Source: Lepidodermella squamata (lineage: Eukaryota; Gastrotricha). From it: DNA of 64,000 nucleotides. The notes beneath the pieces were generated by a model. That model was not told where the DNA came from and searched no databases. It saw only the letters and a program-made list of their open reading frames with translations. Location of the stretch: the NCBI GenBank assembly GCA_047495785.1, contig JBLDXI010000025.1, positions 2,294,001 to 2,358,000 on the forward strand, written 5' to 3'. Position 1 is the first letter of the stretch. The number at the start of each line of letters is the position of its first letter. Below, one piece after another: positions 34,143-46,180 of this stretch. Both the position numbers and the translations under genes were made by a program.

Positions 34143-36933
34143 TTTTATTCGAGGAAAAAGTTATATTAATAATGAGAAGCTATAGGGTGCGACACCGAAA
34201 TAAAAAATCGATGAATCAATGAATGGCAACAGTGCACTACTAAGTTTGAGCACGATAATTCTTTCGGTTAATGGGTCCTAAAAAAATTACGAGCAATTTA
34301 CAATCTATATGTCACGAGTTGTGAATACTTTTTTGATACGAATTTTAGAAAACAAGGTAATCAAGGTTAACAATATTGGTTAATAATCATGTTTTGTGTT
34401 TTGCTGGTCCTGCAAGCTTTAGCTCAATTCCGGGCCCATATTAGTTCCGTCCGGCACCCACGCGTCGGTTGCGCAATTGGAGGGTAAAAGTGGACTTCAC
34501 GCAAAAAGTCGAAATGTTTAGCAACATTTTGGCCGCGCGCGCCGACGTCATTTTCGAATTTCCTAGCGGTTTTCATTCCGAAATCAAAGAGATCAGATCG
34601 AAATAAAGCCTGAATAATTCTCTATCAAATGAATACGGGTTTATCGCGAGAAAAATTAAAATTACTAGGTTTTACGTGCAGTCTAACTTTCCATTGATGC
34701 GTGTTCGCGCTCAAGATCACCGCGAGATATCTATATCTGTTCGATTGAGAATTGTATGAATTTTTTTTTGGTATAAAAACCGCCCAAATAATCGAAACTT
34801 GTCCTTTGACTTGACCGCACGCGGCCTCAAAATTTCAAAAAATTTCGACTTGGCGTTCGCGCACAAGTCAACTTTTACCCTCCGATTGCGCAACCGATGC
34901 TTGGTGGCCGGACGGAACTAATATGGGCCGGAGGTGAGGTTTCAAGGATAATATATTGTCGCCATGGACAAATAATTATCATATTTTGATTCAAGTATAA
35001 GCTTGGTTTTCACTCATTTGAAGGGAAATGCAGCCACCTAAACAAGAAGTATCGCTTGATGCGACAGGAAAATTACGAGGCAAAATTACATAACGAAAAA
35101 ACATCGGCGTTTTATTTACTCAAAATACCTGGCTCTTTTGTTTTTGTTGATAAAAGAAAATACTAAATTTGGATCATCGACCATCTAGCTGGCTTTAGGT
35201 AAATTAAGGGGAAATATTACGGCATTATCAAATTGCATTCAATTAAATAGCTAACCATTTTATTCGGTTATTTAACTGCGGTTATGGGTAGGTCACGATT
35301 AGGGTAAGAGGCTGAGACTAGAAAATGGGGAATTGGAACTGATTGCGAAAATTTGGAACAGAATCCAATGATGTTTGGAACTGAATTCAATAGTTTCGTA
35401 ATGAATTGATAATTCACTATATCCATGAATTATTTGAACTGTCCGAATGAGGACAATTTGCGAGCGTGCAGAATTTTGCAAATTTTATAGAATCGCTAGA
35501 ATTATTGCGAACCTGGTCCCAACTTTTCCAAATTTAACCCAATCAGTAAATTAGGAGTTTCTTTAACTCGTTTTCTTCAAAAGACCACGCATGTAGAAGA
35601 CATGAAGTAAGGAAGGGGTAGCCAACAATAACCTGAAATATAGCGGATTCACGGAAGAACGCCAACGTTTATAGCAATGAGATACTTGTGAGAGAATATC
35701 GTTAGCTTCGTTGAACAACTCGTATTTACAGTTGTTTACATCAGTTTAACGGTATAAAGGTCACGTGATAAATCATTTGTTTTTTGCTTCGTCATTTACG
35801 TGTAAAAAACAACGCTTTTTACTTGTCATCTTCCACCGTGAAACTACCGTAAAAAGTATAAAACCGAGTTCAACAACGCTAACGATATGGGAGGAATACA
35901 CTGCTTTACGGAAAATGAAGCTAAGCGAGAAGCTAAGGGCGAAGTAGAAGAGGAAATCGGCGACAAATAATGTTCTGATCTCAAGGACAAACCTCATTAG
36001 GCCCAGATGCTTTTCCGGAAAATTATAGCTAGTCTGAGTAAGGGTTCGAGCGAAGCTTATTACAAAATAGTTATTGACGATGGAAATGTATGTAGCCTGG
36101 AAGTATTACAGATAGCCTCTGTATTTCATTGATACTTTTGATGGAGTATAGGAATCCGAAAAATGAATGGGAATGAAAATGGAATAGACAGACAGTTAGC
36201 AAAATATCAAGACACGCGTTCTATCACGCGTGAGACAGGCGAGACCGCTCTTGAAAACAGAAAACAGGTCGATCGCCTATAAACTAGATAATATCAGACT
36301 CGATTTGCTCAGGGCACTATAGAGGGGACTGGCAGGAATTACTGCACAATCATGGAAAACAAAGGGACAGGTGAGTATTTTGATTCAAATTATACACAAG
36401 AAAAAAGTCGTCCTAATTCATTTACCGAAAGAATGAGTTAAGATAAATGTTTCAAATCGGATACTTCGGAATTCACAAGCGAAAATTCCACGCCCATTGG
36501 GGTGATTTTTGTTCTGTTGAAGAATAAATTGTTGAGCTCATCAATATTGTAGATTTGTGAAAGCTTATTATGTGGGCAGGGAGGAATTATGGGGCGCATT
36601 AGAAGAAGTCGGCTTAAGGCAAGATCTCATTGACAAAATAAAATGCTCCGTATAGAGAGACAGCATTGCTAAAGTGTGCATAAATTTCAGCGCATAACCT
36701 TTGCTTTCGAAACCGCACTGTGATGTCCCTTGAAATAGATAGCACTCAGTTAATTATTGATATTTTTGCAGCACGATATGGCTGAAAATTAATGTCCCGA
36801 AAATCAAGTTTGTAATTGTTAATGAAAATAACTGCAATCTAGCTTGTGCAATTTTAGGAACTTTTATTTCAGAGCAGCCTTCCAGTATACATGTATATGT
36901 TTTGTTGTCATATCGCAGTTCATGAGCATGAAT
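34143..36933. other. 2.8-kb spacer between NR-i and NR-h
   Basis: Apart from the foldback element at 34422-34939 I see no gene. Open frames are about 60-75 codons and unrelated to the families here. An imperfect ATCGAT motif at 34207-34212 belongs to the NR-h upstream region. Confidence 0.55.
34422..34939. mobile_element. Degenerate 0.5-kb foldback element related to the NR-g insertion
   Basis: The left end GCTCAATTCCGGGCCCATAT and the right end, read in reverse, share the terminal GCTCAATTCCGGGCC pattern with several mismatches. Inner blocks such as GTTGCGCAA, GAGGGTAAAA and TTCTCTATC also match the 982-bp element. It is shorter and its arms have diverged. I could not find a target duplication. 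It looks like an older copy of the same family. Confidence 0.8.
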
Positions 36934-38203
36934 TCACTTAAAATTCAAAACTTTTGACAGCGAGATGAAAGAATTGAACTGCTGAGATAATTCAGCTACA
37001 ACAGACATAAATTCTTTTCGAATCAATAAAGTGAGTTCATAGCATTTCGAAAACAATGCCATCTTCTGACAGGTCTCCCTTGTATCGCCAGAGGACCACA
37101 ACATGAGAAGCGCTTGGTAAATTTGCCGCTGCAATCGGACAATCCTTCCAGCCACCCTCGCGTCGTCAACTAAAAGAAGCAATCGTGAACCTTTAAAGAG
37201 TTAGACCTAGAAAAATTACCGTGGAAGAATATGGTTCCTAAAATGAGTGAACTCTCAATGAAAGACGGGTTCAATTGAGCGAGACAATCAGCCAACTGGC
37301 TGCATGCGGCAAACGTTGACTGGAGAGTAAAAACTACATTGCCATAACTAAGAAAACTAAAACCGCTTACCTTGAACCCCGGGAAAGATTTAAGGGCCAC
37401 TTCCATAAATGAGTTAGACACGCCTAGTGTCGAGGGAGGGCTTCCGTTAGGTAGGCAGTTGAATAGAGCTTTCACTTGGACAACGCTTGTCGATTTGAGC
37501 GCATCTAAGTCATTCCAAGTAAGGTACATTGGTTCCATTTCTGCAAAACCCGTTTATTGCGAAGAATATTCCCATTATCAGGCCATACCTTTGAAAAATT
37601 TGCCATATTTTTCACAAATTTTCGACTCCATTGCTGTTTGTTCAAGGCCTAATCCAAGTACCTTTTCGATGTCATTGATCTCCGCGTTGGGTCTTTTCAG
37701 CGGCACCGATTCAAGGCCGTGGAATAGAGTGAAGGCCTTCGCTGCGCACAGCATCATAGATTCAGCTTTCGAACATTGATTGGTTTGTGGGTTCGTGATT
37801 ATCGTACGAGGGGATCGCGCACTGCCAGGGGAATCAGACAACGACGCTGGGGAGCTTGAACATTGTTCGACATGTGCCTTCGCCATGAATTTACCTTGAT
37901 ACAGATAAGAATAGCATAATTTTTAGGAATCGCGGGATATAGGCTTACTTTGCAATCCAGCAGCTACGCATCTGTCGTAACGGCAAAGCGGGCACAGTTG
38001 GCCCTTTAAATGGCTGGCCAACTTGCATGGTGAACGGTTCTGGTCATCGCCTTCCTTGCCTTTATCCTGTACACAGACCAGTGCTTCAGGTTTTCCGCAA
38101 TGGCGCCTGAAGAATTTTTGACACGCCTCGCATACTGTAGGTTGATAGTCTTTGCGCCGAGGAACGACAGACGTGCAAACAGAACAGAAGCGATGGGAGG
38201 CAT
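36934..38203 (-). pseudogene. Nuclear receptor NR-i, 7-bp deletion in first zinc finger
   Basis: Exons 38203-37949, 37894-37589, 37540-37371, 37319-37220 and 37169-36934. Compared with NR-h, exon 1 is 255 rather than 262 bp: seven bases are missing at about 38179/38180, removing the codons of the first CxxC zinc ligands and shifting frame. The remaining DNA-binding sequence (CEACQKFFRRHC, CPLCRYDRC) survives in another frame. Exons 4, 5 and 6 have exactly the NR-h lengths (170, 100, 236 bp) and are open. Translation from the ATG would read about 65 unrelated residues. A downstream start could only give a protein lacking the first finger. Best read as a young pseudogene. Confidence 0.85.
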
Positions 38204-38655
38204 TTTTACTCGAGGAAAAGTGTCGGATAATGAAAGACTATAAGGTGCTATATCCTAATACGAAATCGATGCATTGATGAATGACATCTGAGCTTTTATA
38301 TTACTACATAATTTAATCCTTTCGTTCGTGGACATGTCGTGGACATAAAAAATAGCGAGTGCCTAATCGATGTCATGAGTGTTTTTTTAAATTAATCAAT
38401 TATATTTGGCAGCGTAAGGTTTTTCGGTTACGGTGAGTGTTAAGGTGAATGCCGGTTGCTAGTGTTAGAAGAGGTGAGAAGACAGAAATAAACTTGAATC
38501 ACGGCGGAGTTGTGGACCCCGGACAGGAGTAATAAGCGGATAAAAGCAGAAACAAAAGGAAGGAACGTGGAGAAGAATAGAACGTATAAGCAAGAGTGTA
38601 GCGGAAAAGAGAAGATTAGTTCACGAAGACAACGAGCGGGCCCTATCATCAGCTG
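38204..38655. other. Intergenic upstream of NR-i
   Basis: Holds an ATCGAT motif at 38265-38270, about 62-67 bp before the NR-i start, and otherwise nothing recognisable. Confidence 0.45.
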
Positions 38656-38790
38656 AAAGAAACAACATTCAACCTTTCAAAATCGATCTTCGAGAAATCA
38701 CCATGAAAACTTTCAGTGAAAGGCGCGGGTCCAGCTAAGCGAGGCAGTCATCCGATCGGCTACAAGCGTCAACCGTTGACTGGAGAGAGA
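38656..38790 (-). pseudogene. Eroded relic of a nuclear-receptor exon 5 with flanking intron
   Basis: On the + strand, 38694-38775 (ending CCGTTGACTGGAGAGA) aligns with exon 5 of NR-i and its acceptor side at 37219-37327 (ending CGTTGACTGGAGAGT). About 20 bp are deleted from the middle and there are many substitutions. Similarity continues into the preceding intron (TCATCAGCTGAAAGAA against TCGTCAACTAAAAGAA). No other exons of this copy are recognisable. It marks a former upstream end of the receptor array next to the ADAM gene. Confidence 0.7.
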
Positions 38791-38910
38791 ATCCACATTT
38801 CAATTGTTCTTCTTTTGCCCATGATAGTGAGATCAATCATATTTGTTTACCAGCTTAGATTATAGGGTACTTCATGAATTTATTAACTAAACCTATTACC
38901 GCCGCCGAGG

Positions 38911-41900
38911 TTAAACGAACAAGAAACAGCGACGACAAATGAAACTGTAGCACGGTAAAGCCAGGAAAGCTAGCACGGCTTCACCAGCCGCATTCAGGTT
39001 CACAGCTAAATTCGTCGGCCAGCTGTTTTCTGGCATGTTGGTTTGGTTCTGATAGTGAAATGTGGTGATGACCTCAGGTTTCATTGTCGTTGTGCCTTTC
39101 GACACCGTTGCAACATTCGAAGTAGAGGTTTCCGTTGAAGGCACTGTCGTCGATGTAATGGTTGTCCTATCTGTTTTCGAAGCCTTTGTGGTAGGAGTAA
39201 CTATCCACACCGTTGCTACATTCGAAGTAGAGGTTTCCGTTGAAGGCAAGGTCGCCGATGTGATGGTTGTCCTATCTGTTTTCGAAGCTTTTGTGGTGGA
39301 TTTACCTATCGACGCCGTTGCCGCATTCGAAGTAGAAGTTGTCGTTGAAGGCAAGGTCGTCGATGTGGTGGTTGTCCCATGTGTTTTCGAAGCCTTTGTG
39401 GTGGAAGTAACTAACGACGTCGTTCGTACATTCGAAGCAGAAGTTTTCGTTGAGGGCACTGTCGTCGATGAGGTGGACGCCCTATCTGTTTTAGAAGCCT
39501 TTGTGGTGGAAGTACCTATCGACGCCGTTGCCACTTTCGAAGTAGAAGTTTTCGTTGAAGGCACTGTCGTCGATTTGGTGGTTTTACTGATGGTCGTAGA
39601 GGAATATTTATTTTTGCGGGTAGTTGGCTGTGTTCGCATCGTCGTCCTCAGGTTCGTTGTCGGCCTAACAGTTGTTGTTCGTGGCAACATGGGAGGATCT
39701 GGAATAATCCATGGATCCGTATAGTTGGTATCACGCCTTTCCCAATCATAAACATGAGCACCGAAATTGTCACAGGGCGGATTTCCACAAATAGGCATTG
39801 CTTCGCTACATTTATTATTCAAGCAATATTTCCTTCCGTTTGAGCAAGGCATACCATCCGGTGTCAAACCAGAATTTGGAAACTAAATCATGGGAAAAAT
39901 TAGAATTGAAGACTTAGTAATGACTCAATCATATGAAAGGGAAAAGAAATCTTACGCATATAAGAACTCACCGCATCGCTGTCGAAAGAATAACACCCGT
40001 TTCGAATTGCGTAGTGGAATTGGCGCTCTTTCAATACCCACTCAGCAGCATTCCAACATGTCAGCGATCCACATTCGGCATCTTCTGCATTAGCACAACG
40101 ATGAAATAAGTTCCTGCTTTCATACCCGCAGTGAGCCCCTACTGTCCCTAGCATATTATTCGGTTGGCATTCAGATGCTCGATCCTCGTAAAACCTCCCA
40201 AGCATCAAGCGGGGACAGATCTCCTGCCGGCTTAAGCATTCACCCGCATGACATGTTCCGTTCAATTTCGACCAGAAATAAGTGATTTCGCAGGGCGTTC
40301 CTGTCATGAAGACTCGATCTTTCGGGCAAGTCGGTGAATTCCCAGAGCAATATTCAGCCAGGTCACACTGCGAAGTCGCAGCCCGGCAACGCTTCGATTT
40401 GCCGTAGAACGAGCATGTCGAGGGATTGCAGCATTCACCTTGGGCGCAGGCGGCGCGCTTGCTCAGTTTGCATGTTCTAGAATCGCAGCATTGCTTGTTT
40501 TTGCAAAACAGCCCCGGAAAATTATTTCTTCCAGGCGGCCCTTGCTCTATCCCACAGTCGCATTCCTCGCCCTTTTCCACAATACCATTACCGCAAATTC
40601 CTTCCTTAATACCATAATTCGGGCTTATTTCCGGTGGTTTCTTGAGACAATAAGGCGCTAATCGGCTAAGGCTTTTCAAGTGTCCACTTATGAAGCTACG
40701 CGAGCAATTCGACCACGCCCAATCGGCTTTCCGTTCACTTTCATCAACATCCGAATCAGCTTGCATGACGCAATTGCGATCATAACTGGGACATGAGCAA
40801 TTCTCAGTATCGTGAGCCGCATCTAAAATTTCAACGGGTATTATTATTATTTAAATAGCTAAGTATTCTTTGTTTAACCAACTCACCAAACCCATGTCCT
40901 AGTTCGTGCGATATTGTGGACGAAAGCTGTAAAATTCGCCCTGGTAATGTTGTATATCGTCTTCCTGACTTGACAACAGCCAAGCTTGCTGTTACATTTC
41001 GATATTTACAGACACTTTGACGGCGCGTAATGCCGATAATATTACGTTGCTTATCAAATCGAGGATGCAAATGTTTGAATAAAATTACGTAATCAAAACT
41101 TTTAGAGTAGTTGAAATCTGACCAGATATTCTCCTTCACGTAAGCTATGTCGCTATCAATGTCCCAAGCCGTGTCGTTGTACGAGGATTCATTAAGTATT
41201 TTAATTAGAGGTAAGTAAATCAAAACGTTATTTTGAGACCAAACCAAGTTGACATAATTGAAGATGTTTGATATCACTGAAAAAGTATGATCTACATTTG
41301 ACTCGAAAATTGTTGTAAAGGCGCTTGCTGTTACGAGAGCAAGAACTCGTAAGTGATACCATTGGCGATGTTGAATATCCCTCGTTAGCTCATGTATCCA
41401 TTCATAATTCAAAGATATCAAGGTGGGATCTGTAAAAACTTGTTTAATGTCTGAATGATTTTGATATTCGCCAAGCATCGAAAAATTCCACAACTTTGTG
41501 TCACCACCCTCAATGGAAATGATAGCTTTATCGCCCGGTAACCAAACCAGCCCAGATGTGAAGCCAGGGCAAAAGCTGAACATGCATTTTGTCAGGTGGG
41601 AAGATTTTTCAAAAGAGGCCAAGCCGTTGTATTGACAAGATTTGTAGGTCCCGATGGTGCCTTCGAAATCGATGTTGAAGTTCAGTGGCATAAATCGCCG
41701 GTTTATTGCCAACTCACATCGGCCGTTATGGTCAGTTTTAGGAATGACAAAATTGACAACCAGCGTGTTGGGATTTTCCTCCTCAGTTGCAAGATTCCGG
41801 CTCTTACTATTCAATGGCTTCGTCACAGTAACACGGCCAGGACCAAGAGGTTTCTCGTGCCATGTACCAAAGCCATTGAGCTCTTGGTCTGACAGCTTCA

Positions 41901-41934
41901 AATGCATGAGCAAAAAGGTTGCAAGGAGAAGCAT
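38911..41934 (-). CDS. ADAM-family metalloprotease-disintegrin with Thr-rich repeat stalk
   Basis: Exons 41934-40887, 40822-39972 and 39882-38911 give 956 residues. Hydrophobic start, then a region of about 170 residues in prodomain position. The metalloprotease domain has its zinc site at residues 343-354, reading HELGHGFDAAHD across the first splice. H343, E344, H347 and H353 are all present, but the Gly expected at 350 is Asp. The disintegrin domain (about 426-515) has CGNG, GEECDCG and CDLAEYCSGNSPTC, followed by an ADAM-type cysteine-rich domain. The last 250 residues are Thr/Ser-rich, including five 35-residue repeats (KASKTDRTT-like), ending in a hydrophobic segment that may be a membrane anchor. 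Acts as an extracellular or surface protease if active. The 3' end could contain another, unseen exon. Confidence 0.85.
39100..39630. repeat. Five tandem 105-bp coding repeats in the ADAM stalk
   Basis: Copies begin at 39107, 39212, 39317, 39422 and 39527 (GTTGC/CGT-ACATTCGAAG-like), spaced exactly 105 bp. Each encodes 35 residues of Thr/Ser/Lys-rich stalk on the - strand. Exact spacing keeps frame and suggests copy-number change by unequal exchange. Confidence 0.9.
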
Positions 41935-43090
41935 TAATTTCTTAAATCGAACAACAAAGTTTGATTTGTCGGTGGTGATCCAAGCAGCTGAAATACTTAC
42001 AGATCAAGTCACATTACGAGCTAGGTAAAAAGATGTGAATTTCTTTAGGATCAATGAGGTGGAAGTTTTTACTGAGTTAGAGCGAACAGCATCGCAAGTC
42101 AATATTGTTGCCATCGATGTCGTTGCGGCTGAAGATAGTTTTACAGGGCCATGATGGTCATCACTGCCTTTGTATGGTTCGGTTGGTCTGGCTCAGGTCC
42201 AGAGTTGAGTCCACAGTCGTCTGGGTCACCCAAAATTCAGTTACCGTTGGACCTACGTCGGTGTCAGTAGTGTCGCTCAAAAAGCGATAAGGCTGGCATC
42301 GTTCTAATTCTTTTCGTTAATGAATAATGAGGCATTTTCTGAAAAGTCTACAGGTACTTGAATCCTATGGACAGCTATGGACAGTCGCTATGGACCCGAC
42401 TCTATGGGACAGCTATTGTCAGATTATCGGGTCCCCCTATCATAGGAACCAAATTTGCAGTGAGCGGAGCCTAAATTGCTGTTGCGAAACCAAATTTCGG
42501 AATTTTCATTGGGCCTGAAACCACTTTGGTGAACTTCCAAGGATGTTATTATAGGGTACGGCGACAAAACAGCAAATTTGCAGAACAGCGAATGCGACAA
42601 AACAGCAAAAACCTACCGTGTAAGAGGTGCATCTTGTTTCTGCTGTTATGTTGAAAATTGAAAATGTTGCTGTTTTCTCGTTGTTGCTGTTTGGCTATTT
42701 GCTGTTATGACGGTCAGCCTATGGAAATGCCTATGGGCCATGGAAATTCTAAATAATTTATTTCATATTAAGGGTGAAAATCTATCAACTTCTTTAAGAA
42801 ATCATATGTTCCCTGAAATTCTCATGATTATTCTGAAATCAATATTTGGCATGTTTTGAGTCATGTTCCGCTTCAGGAAATTACGTTCTTCGGAAGTTTT
42901 TCGGCTATAGATTAACCTTCTCCCACGACTCATCCTCCCCCACTCGAGTGGTCGCTGGGATACAAAATCTTCATCCCAGTGTGCACCAAAGTCGCACTGC
43001 TCATCTCGAAAACAAACACAGCTTCATCCTGTCAACGAATAAGGCGTAGCGCACGAAACCACTCATGCGTGAAAGTTAGCACCTAGGAAA
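41935..43090. other. Intergenic between ADAM gene and Kunitz/PAN cluster
   Basis: Promoter side of two divergently transcribed genes. Contains short imperfect repeats: TATGGACAGC units near 42367-42415, and ACAAAACAGCAAA / TTTGCTGTT runs in both orientations at about 42560-42720. No gene recognised. Confidence 0.5.
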
Positions 43091-45137
43091 ATGTTCAACT
43101 TCCTGGTCTATTATGGCCTGTTTTCAATTTTTCATCGCGTTCATGCAGACCATGTAACAATCGGCTTCAACGCAACAATTGATTGCCGCCGTCCGCCTAA
43201 TCCTGGGCCCTGCCGCGAATATTTGCCGCTCTACTACTATAACAGAACTCGAGGTGAATGCCGGACGTTTTGGTTCGGCGGCTGTGGCGGGAATCTAAAT
43301 CGCTTCACGGAGGAAGCCGACTGTCTAGCCGCGTGCTACGACCCTAAACTGCCTGGAGCTTACGAAAGGCTGCAACGAGCACTTTGGAAGCAGCAACTTC
43401 AAAATCCGATCGATGGACCTGAAACAGGCAGTGGTTACCTGCTACCACCGGATGTAGCAAAATTGGATCCGATATGCCGTTTGCCGCTTATAACGGGTTG
43501 CTATGATAAAGAAATCGCTAGTGTGACGAAATTTTACTTTGACACGCGACTTGGCCGCTGTTTACCGGCCCGGTTTTGTGACGAAGAGCAGCGGCTTTTG
43601 AATCGAAATCAGTTCAGGAATTATGAAGCATGCAGAAGAATTTGCATGCCGGAAACTTACTTGAACGAGGTTTGCTTCAAATTCTCTCGAAATATTGCGT
43701 ACCCTGAAATAATTTTTCCAAAATTTGATTTGACCGTTATAACGAGTGAAAAGCGGCAAATTTTCTGCTGTATTTTCCAGCAAATAGCAAAAAGTGTGTT
43801 GCCGTGAAGAGGGATGATTTTTGGATATCTACTAAGTATTTCTTGAGGAATTCGAACCTCCAGGTCCCATCCACCTCAAAAGACGAAAGGCCCCAAAGTG
43901 TCGCCTAAAAAGCTTATTGATTTAGTTTGACAAGGAAGCACTAGCTTCATTCCAATAACATTTTTGAATATCTAGTAAGATTCCTCACCTCAGGTTACCC
44001 TAATAATCCACCTCGACTGCGCAAAGGAAAATAGCGTCACAATTTATTGCGCGAATATATTGCATCATATATTGCGCGATTAATTGATGCAATAAAAAGC
44101 TCATTTTTTAAGCGCGCATTATTCAAAATGAGTCGGTGACATCACGATCCTACGAAAGTCCTACGATGTCAAACATTATTTCGCCAAACCCCACTTCTCA
44201 CTTGTTAACGGTCAATTGAAATACCAAAATTTAATTTAATTTAATTTAAAAGTGAGGTTAGATCTCCAGTTTAGCAGATCCGAATTCTCACTATTAATTA
44301 TTTTATTCATTTAATTTAATTTATTCATTTTTACCAATTTGGCGAATTCGATTTCGACCAATTTTGCGGGCCTGGTTAAAATGGGCTCTGCAACGTGAAA
44401 TTTAAGGTTTCCCAAATCTTAACCTCTAACCTGTTTCCTGTTAATCTTAGGGATGAGAAATGCATCATTTTCGATTAGAACATTCGAAATCGCAGCCAAC
44501 GACAACTCAGTAACGACATTTCAGCTAACGATTCGATTTTATGCTACACAACTTTTTATTTTTTTCCCAATTTTGTCTACAAAGTATAATATTTCAATTT
44601 TAATTTAATATTTTTAATTTTTCGACCAACAATATTTTTCTCAATTTTATTTTTTTATTGACGCTGTTCGCTTCTCACAAAAAGTATAAATATATATGTT
44701 TATCTTCCTATTTACCAATATAGCCCAAGCTGATTAGAGGGCAAATTCTGCCGACACCGAGACCAACACAAACAACGCCTGAAGCCGAAAAGAAATCTGA
44801 CAAAGGCGTACCAGGTATCGAATGGGTGACAATGAAGCTATTCCCAAGCGACACATACGACAAGCAAAATGCAGGACACGACGCGTCGGACGACCGGCTA
44901 TTTGTTCGCTACCTCGACAAATACCGCAAATTGATGAACGGAATATGCGCGGGAGTGCCATTCGAGTCGATGAACGTCGCGAACGCGGAGGAGTGCGCGC
45001 GGTTTTGCGACGCATTCCCACGCACCCGTTGCACCTGGTTCACCCTCAACGCCGGCCTGTGCTACCTTAAAACAGGTTGCGAAGAGCGAACATTCGACGA
45101 CGATGACAGTATTCAATCATATCAACGAATTATTTAA
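43091..45137 (+). CDS. Secreted Kunitz / Kunitz-like / PAN-like protein with Arg at P1
   Basis: Exons 43091-43669 and 44724-45137 give 330 residues. Signal peptide 1-19. Canonical Kunitz domain at about 32-82 with GPCREYLPLYYY and GGCGGNLNRF; Arg at P1 fits an inhibitor of trypsin-like proteases. A divergent Kunitz-like module with six Cys follows (about 129-185), then a short linker and one PAN-like module (about 255-325, with EECARFCD). The donor after LNE is phase 0 and opens a 1.05-kb intron, unusually long here; a further small exon inside it cannot be excluded. The protein ends soon after the PAN module. Confidence 0.82.
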
Positions 45138-46180
45138 CAACAAAATATTCGCTTAAATCGATCTTTCATTAAAAAAATGTAATTAAGTGAGAAAAAAGTG
45201 TAATGTTTATTATCACGCAGTTTTATATTGAAAGGCACTAGCTATAAACATATTAGTATCAATGGTATTATTTTTTTTAAATAAAAATGGATAAATATTT
45301 GTATTAACGGTTTTTTGTCGCGGTTGCTAACAGCAATAAATGCCACCTTGTCACGCGCGACATAACAATAATTACGCTCTTTAGCTTTTACCACAGCTGC
45401 CATTTTTCCATCATAGGTGTTTTTGTGTTAGCTTCACTTTACAACTTTTTTTGCGCTCGTCACTTAAACGCGCATATATACAACATTCGTGTCATACTGC
45501 GAGAGGGCTTTTTTGAATTTCAACGATAAAATAATTATTATAAATAATAATAATGAAATTACCAACAACAACGCACCCTTTTAGGTAAATGTTTGGAAGC
45601 AACGCGAATTTATTAGTATTGCATATATAAAATAATAATAATAATAAAAGAAGAGTAAATGATTTGAATTCCATTACATTTATTTTATTATCAAATAGCC
45701 ATTAGGCATGGCGTGTTATACTTTCACCTATCATGCCTCTATGTTAAGAAGGAAAAAATTTCGGCAACAAATGGCTGTTTTGTATAAACGTGTACTCAAG
45801 ATAGAGCTGTCAAAAAAGTTTCGTCTCTTAACTTTGAAATTTCCACGCACTCTGCGCGCGCACAAAAATGGCGCCACGAGCCTGATGCAACGGGTAATAT
45901 ATGCGTTTTTGATTGCTCTGTTTATATTAATATGCCTTATTAAGTGAGGCCAGATAAGTATCGCTAACAGCCGCCTCTCGTTACCTGTACACACGAAAGC
46001 AATGCCGTGCACGCGCCACTTGATGCCCGGCCCGCGTTAGCCACCCTAAATCACGCTACGCTGGTCATTATCGCCGCTGGATCTACTTTTTTACATCTTT
46101 CTCGCTTCTTATAATTGTCTAGTAATTTTCAAATTATAGGGTCAAATTATTTTGCTATTTAAAAATAATTTGACGCTGAC
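45138..46180. other. Intergenic
   Basis: About 1 kb, AT-rich, with a short AATAATAATAA run near 45630-45650. Open frames at 45.7-46.0 kb are on both strands and resemble no family here. Confidence 0.5.

Noticed and set aside
39062-39724. 220-codon open frame on + rich in Val, Glu and Phe
   Set aside because: It is the antisense shadow of the Thr-rich ADAM stalk repeats; its regular composition comes from the 105-bp repeat.
45708-46012. Open frames with Lys/Arg-rich products before the 46 kb Kunitz gene
   Set aside because: Antisense pairs of each other without domains; the signal-peptide exon at 46181 explains the gene start better.
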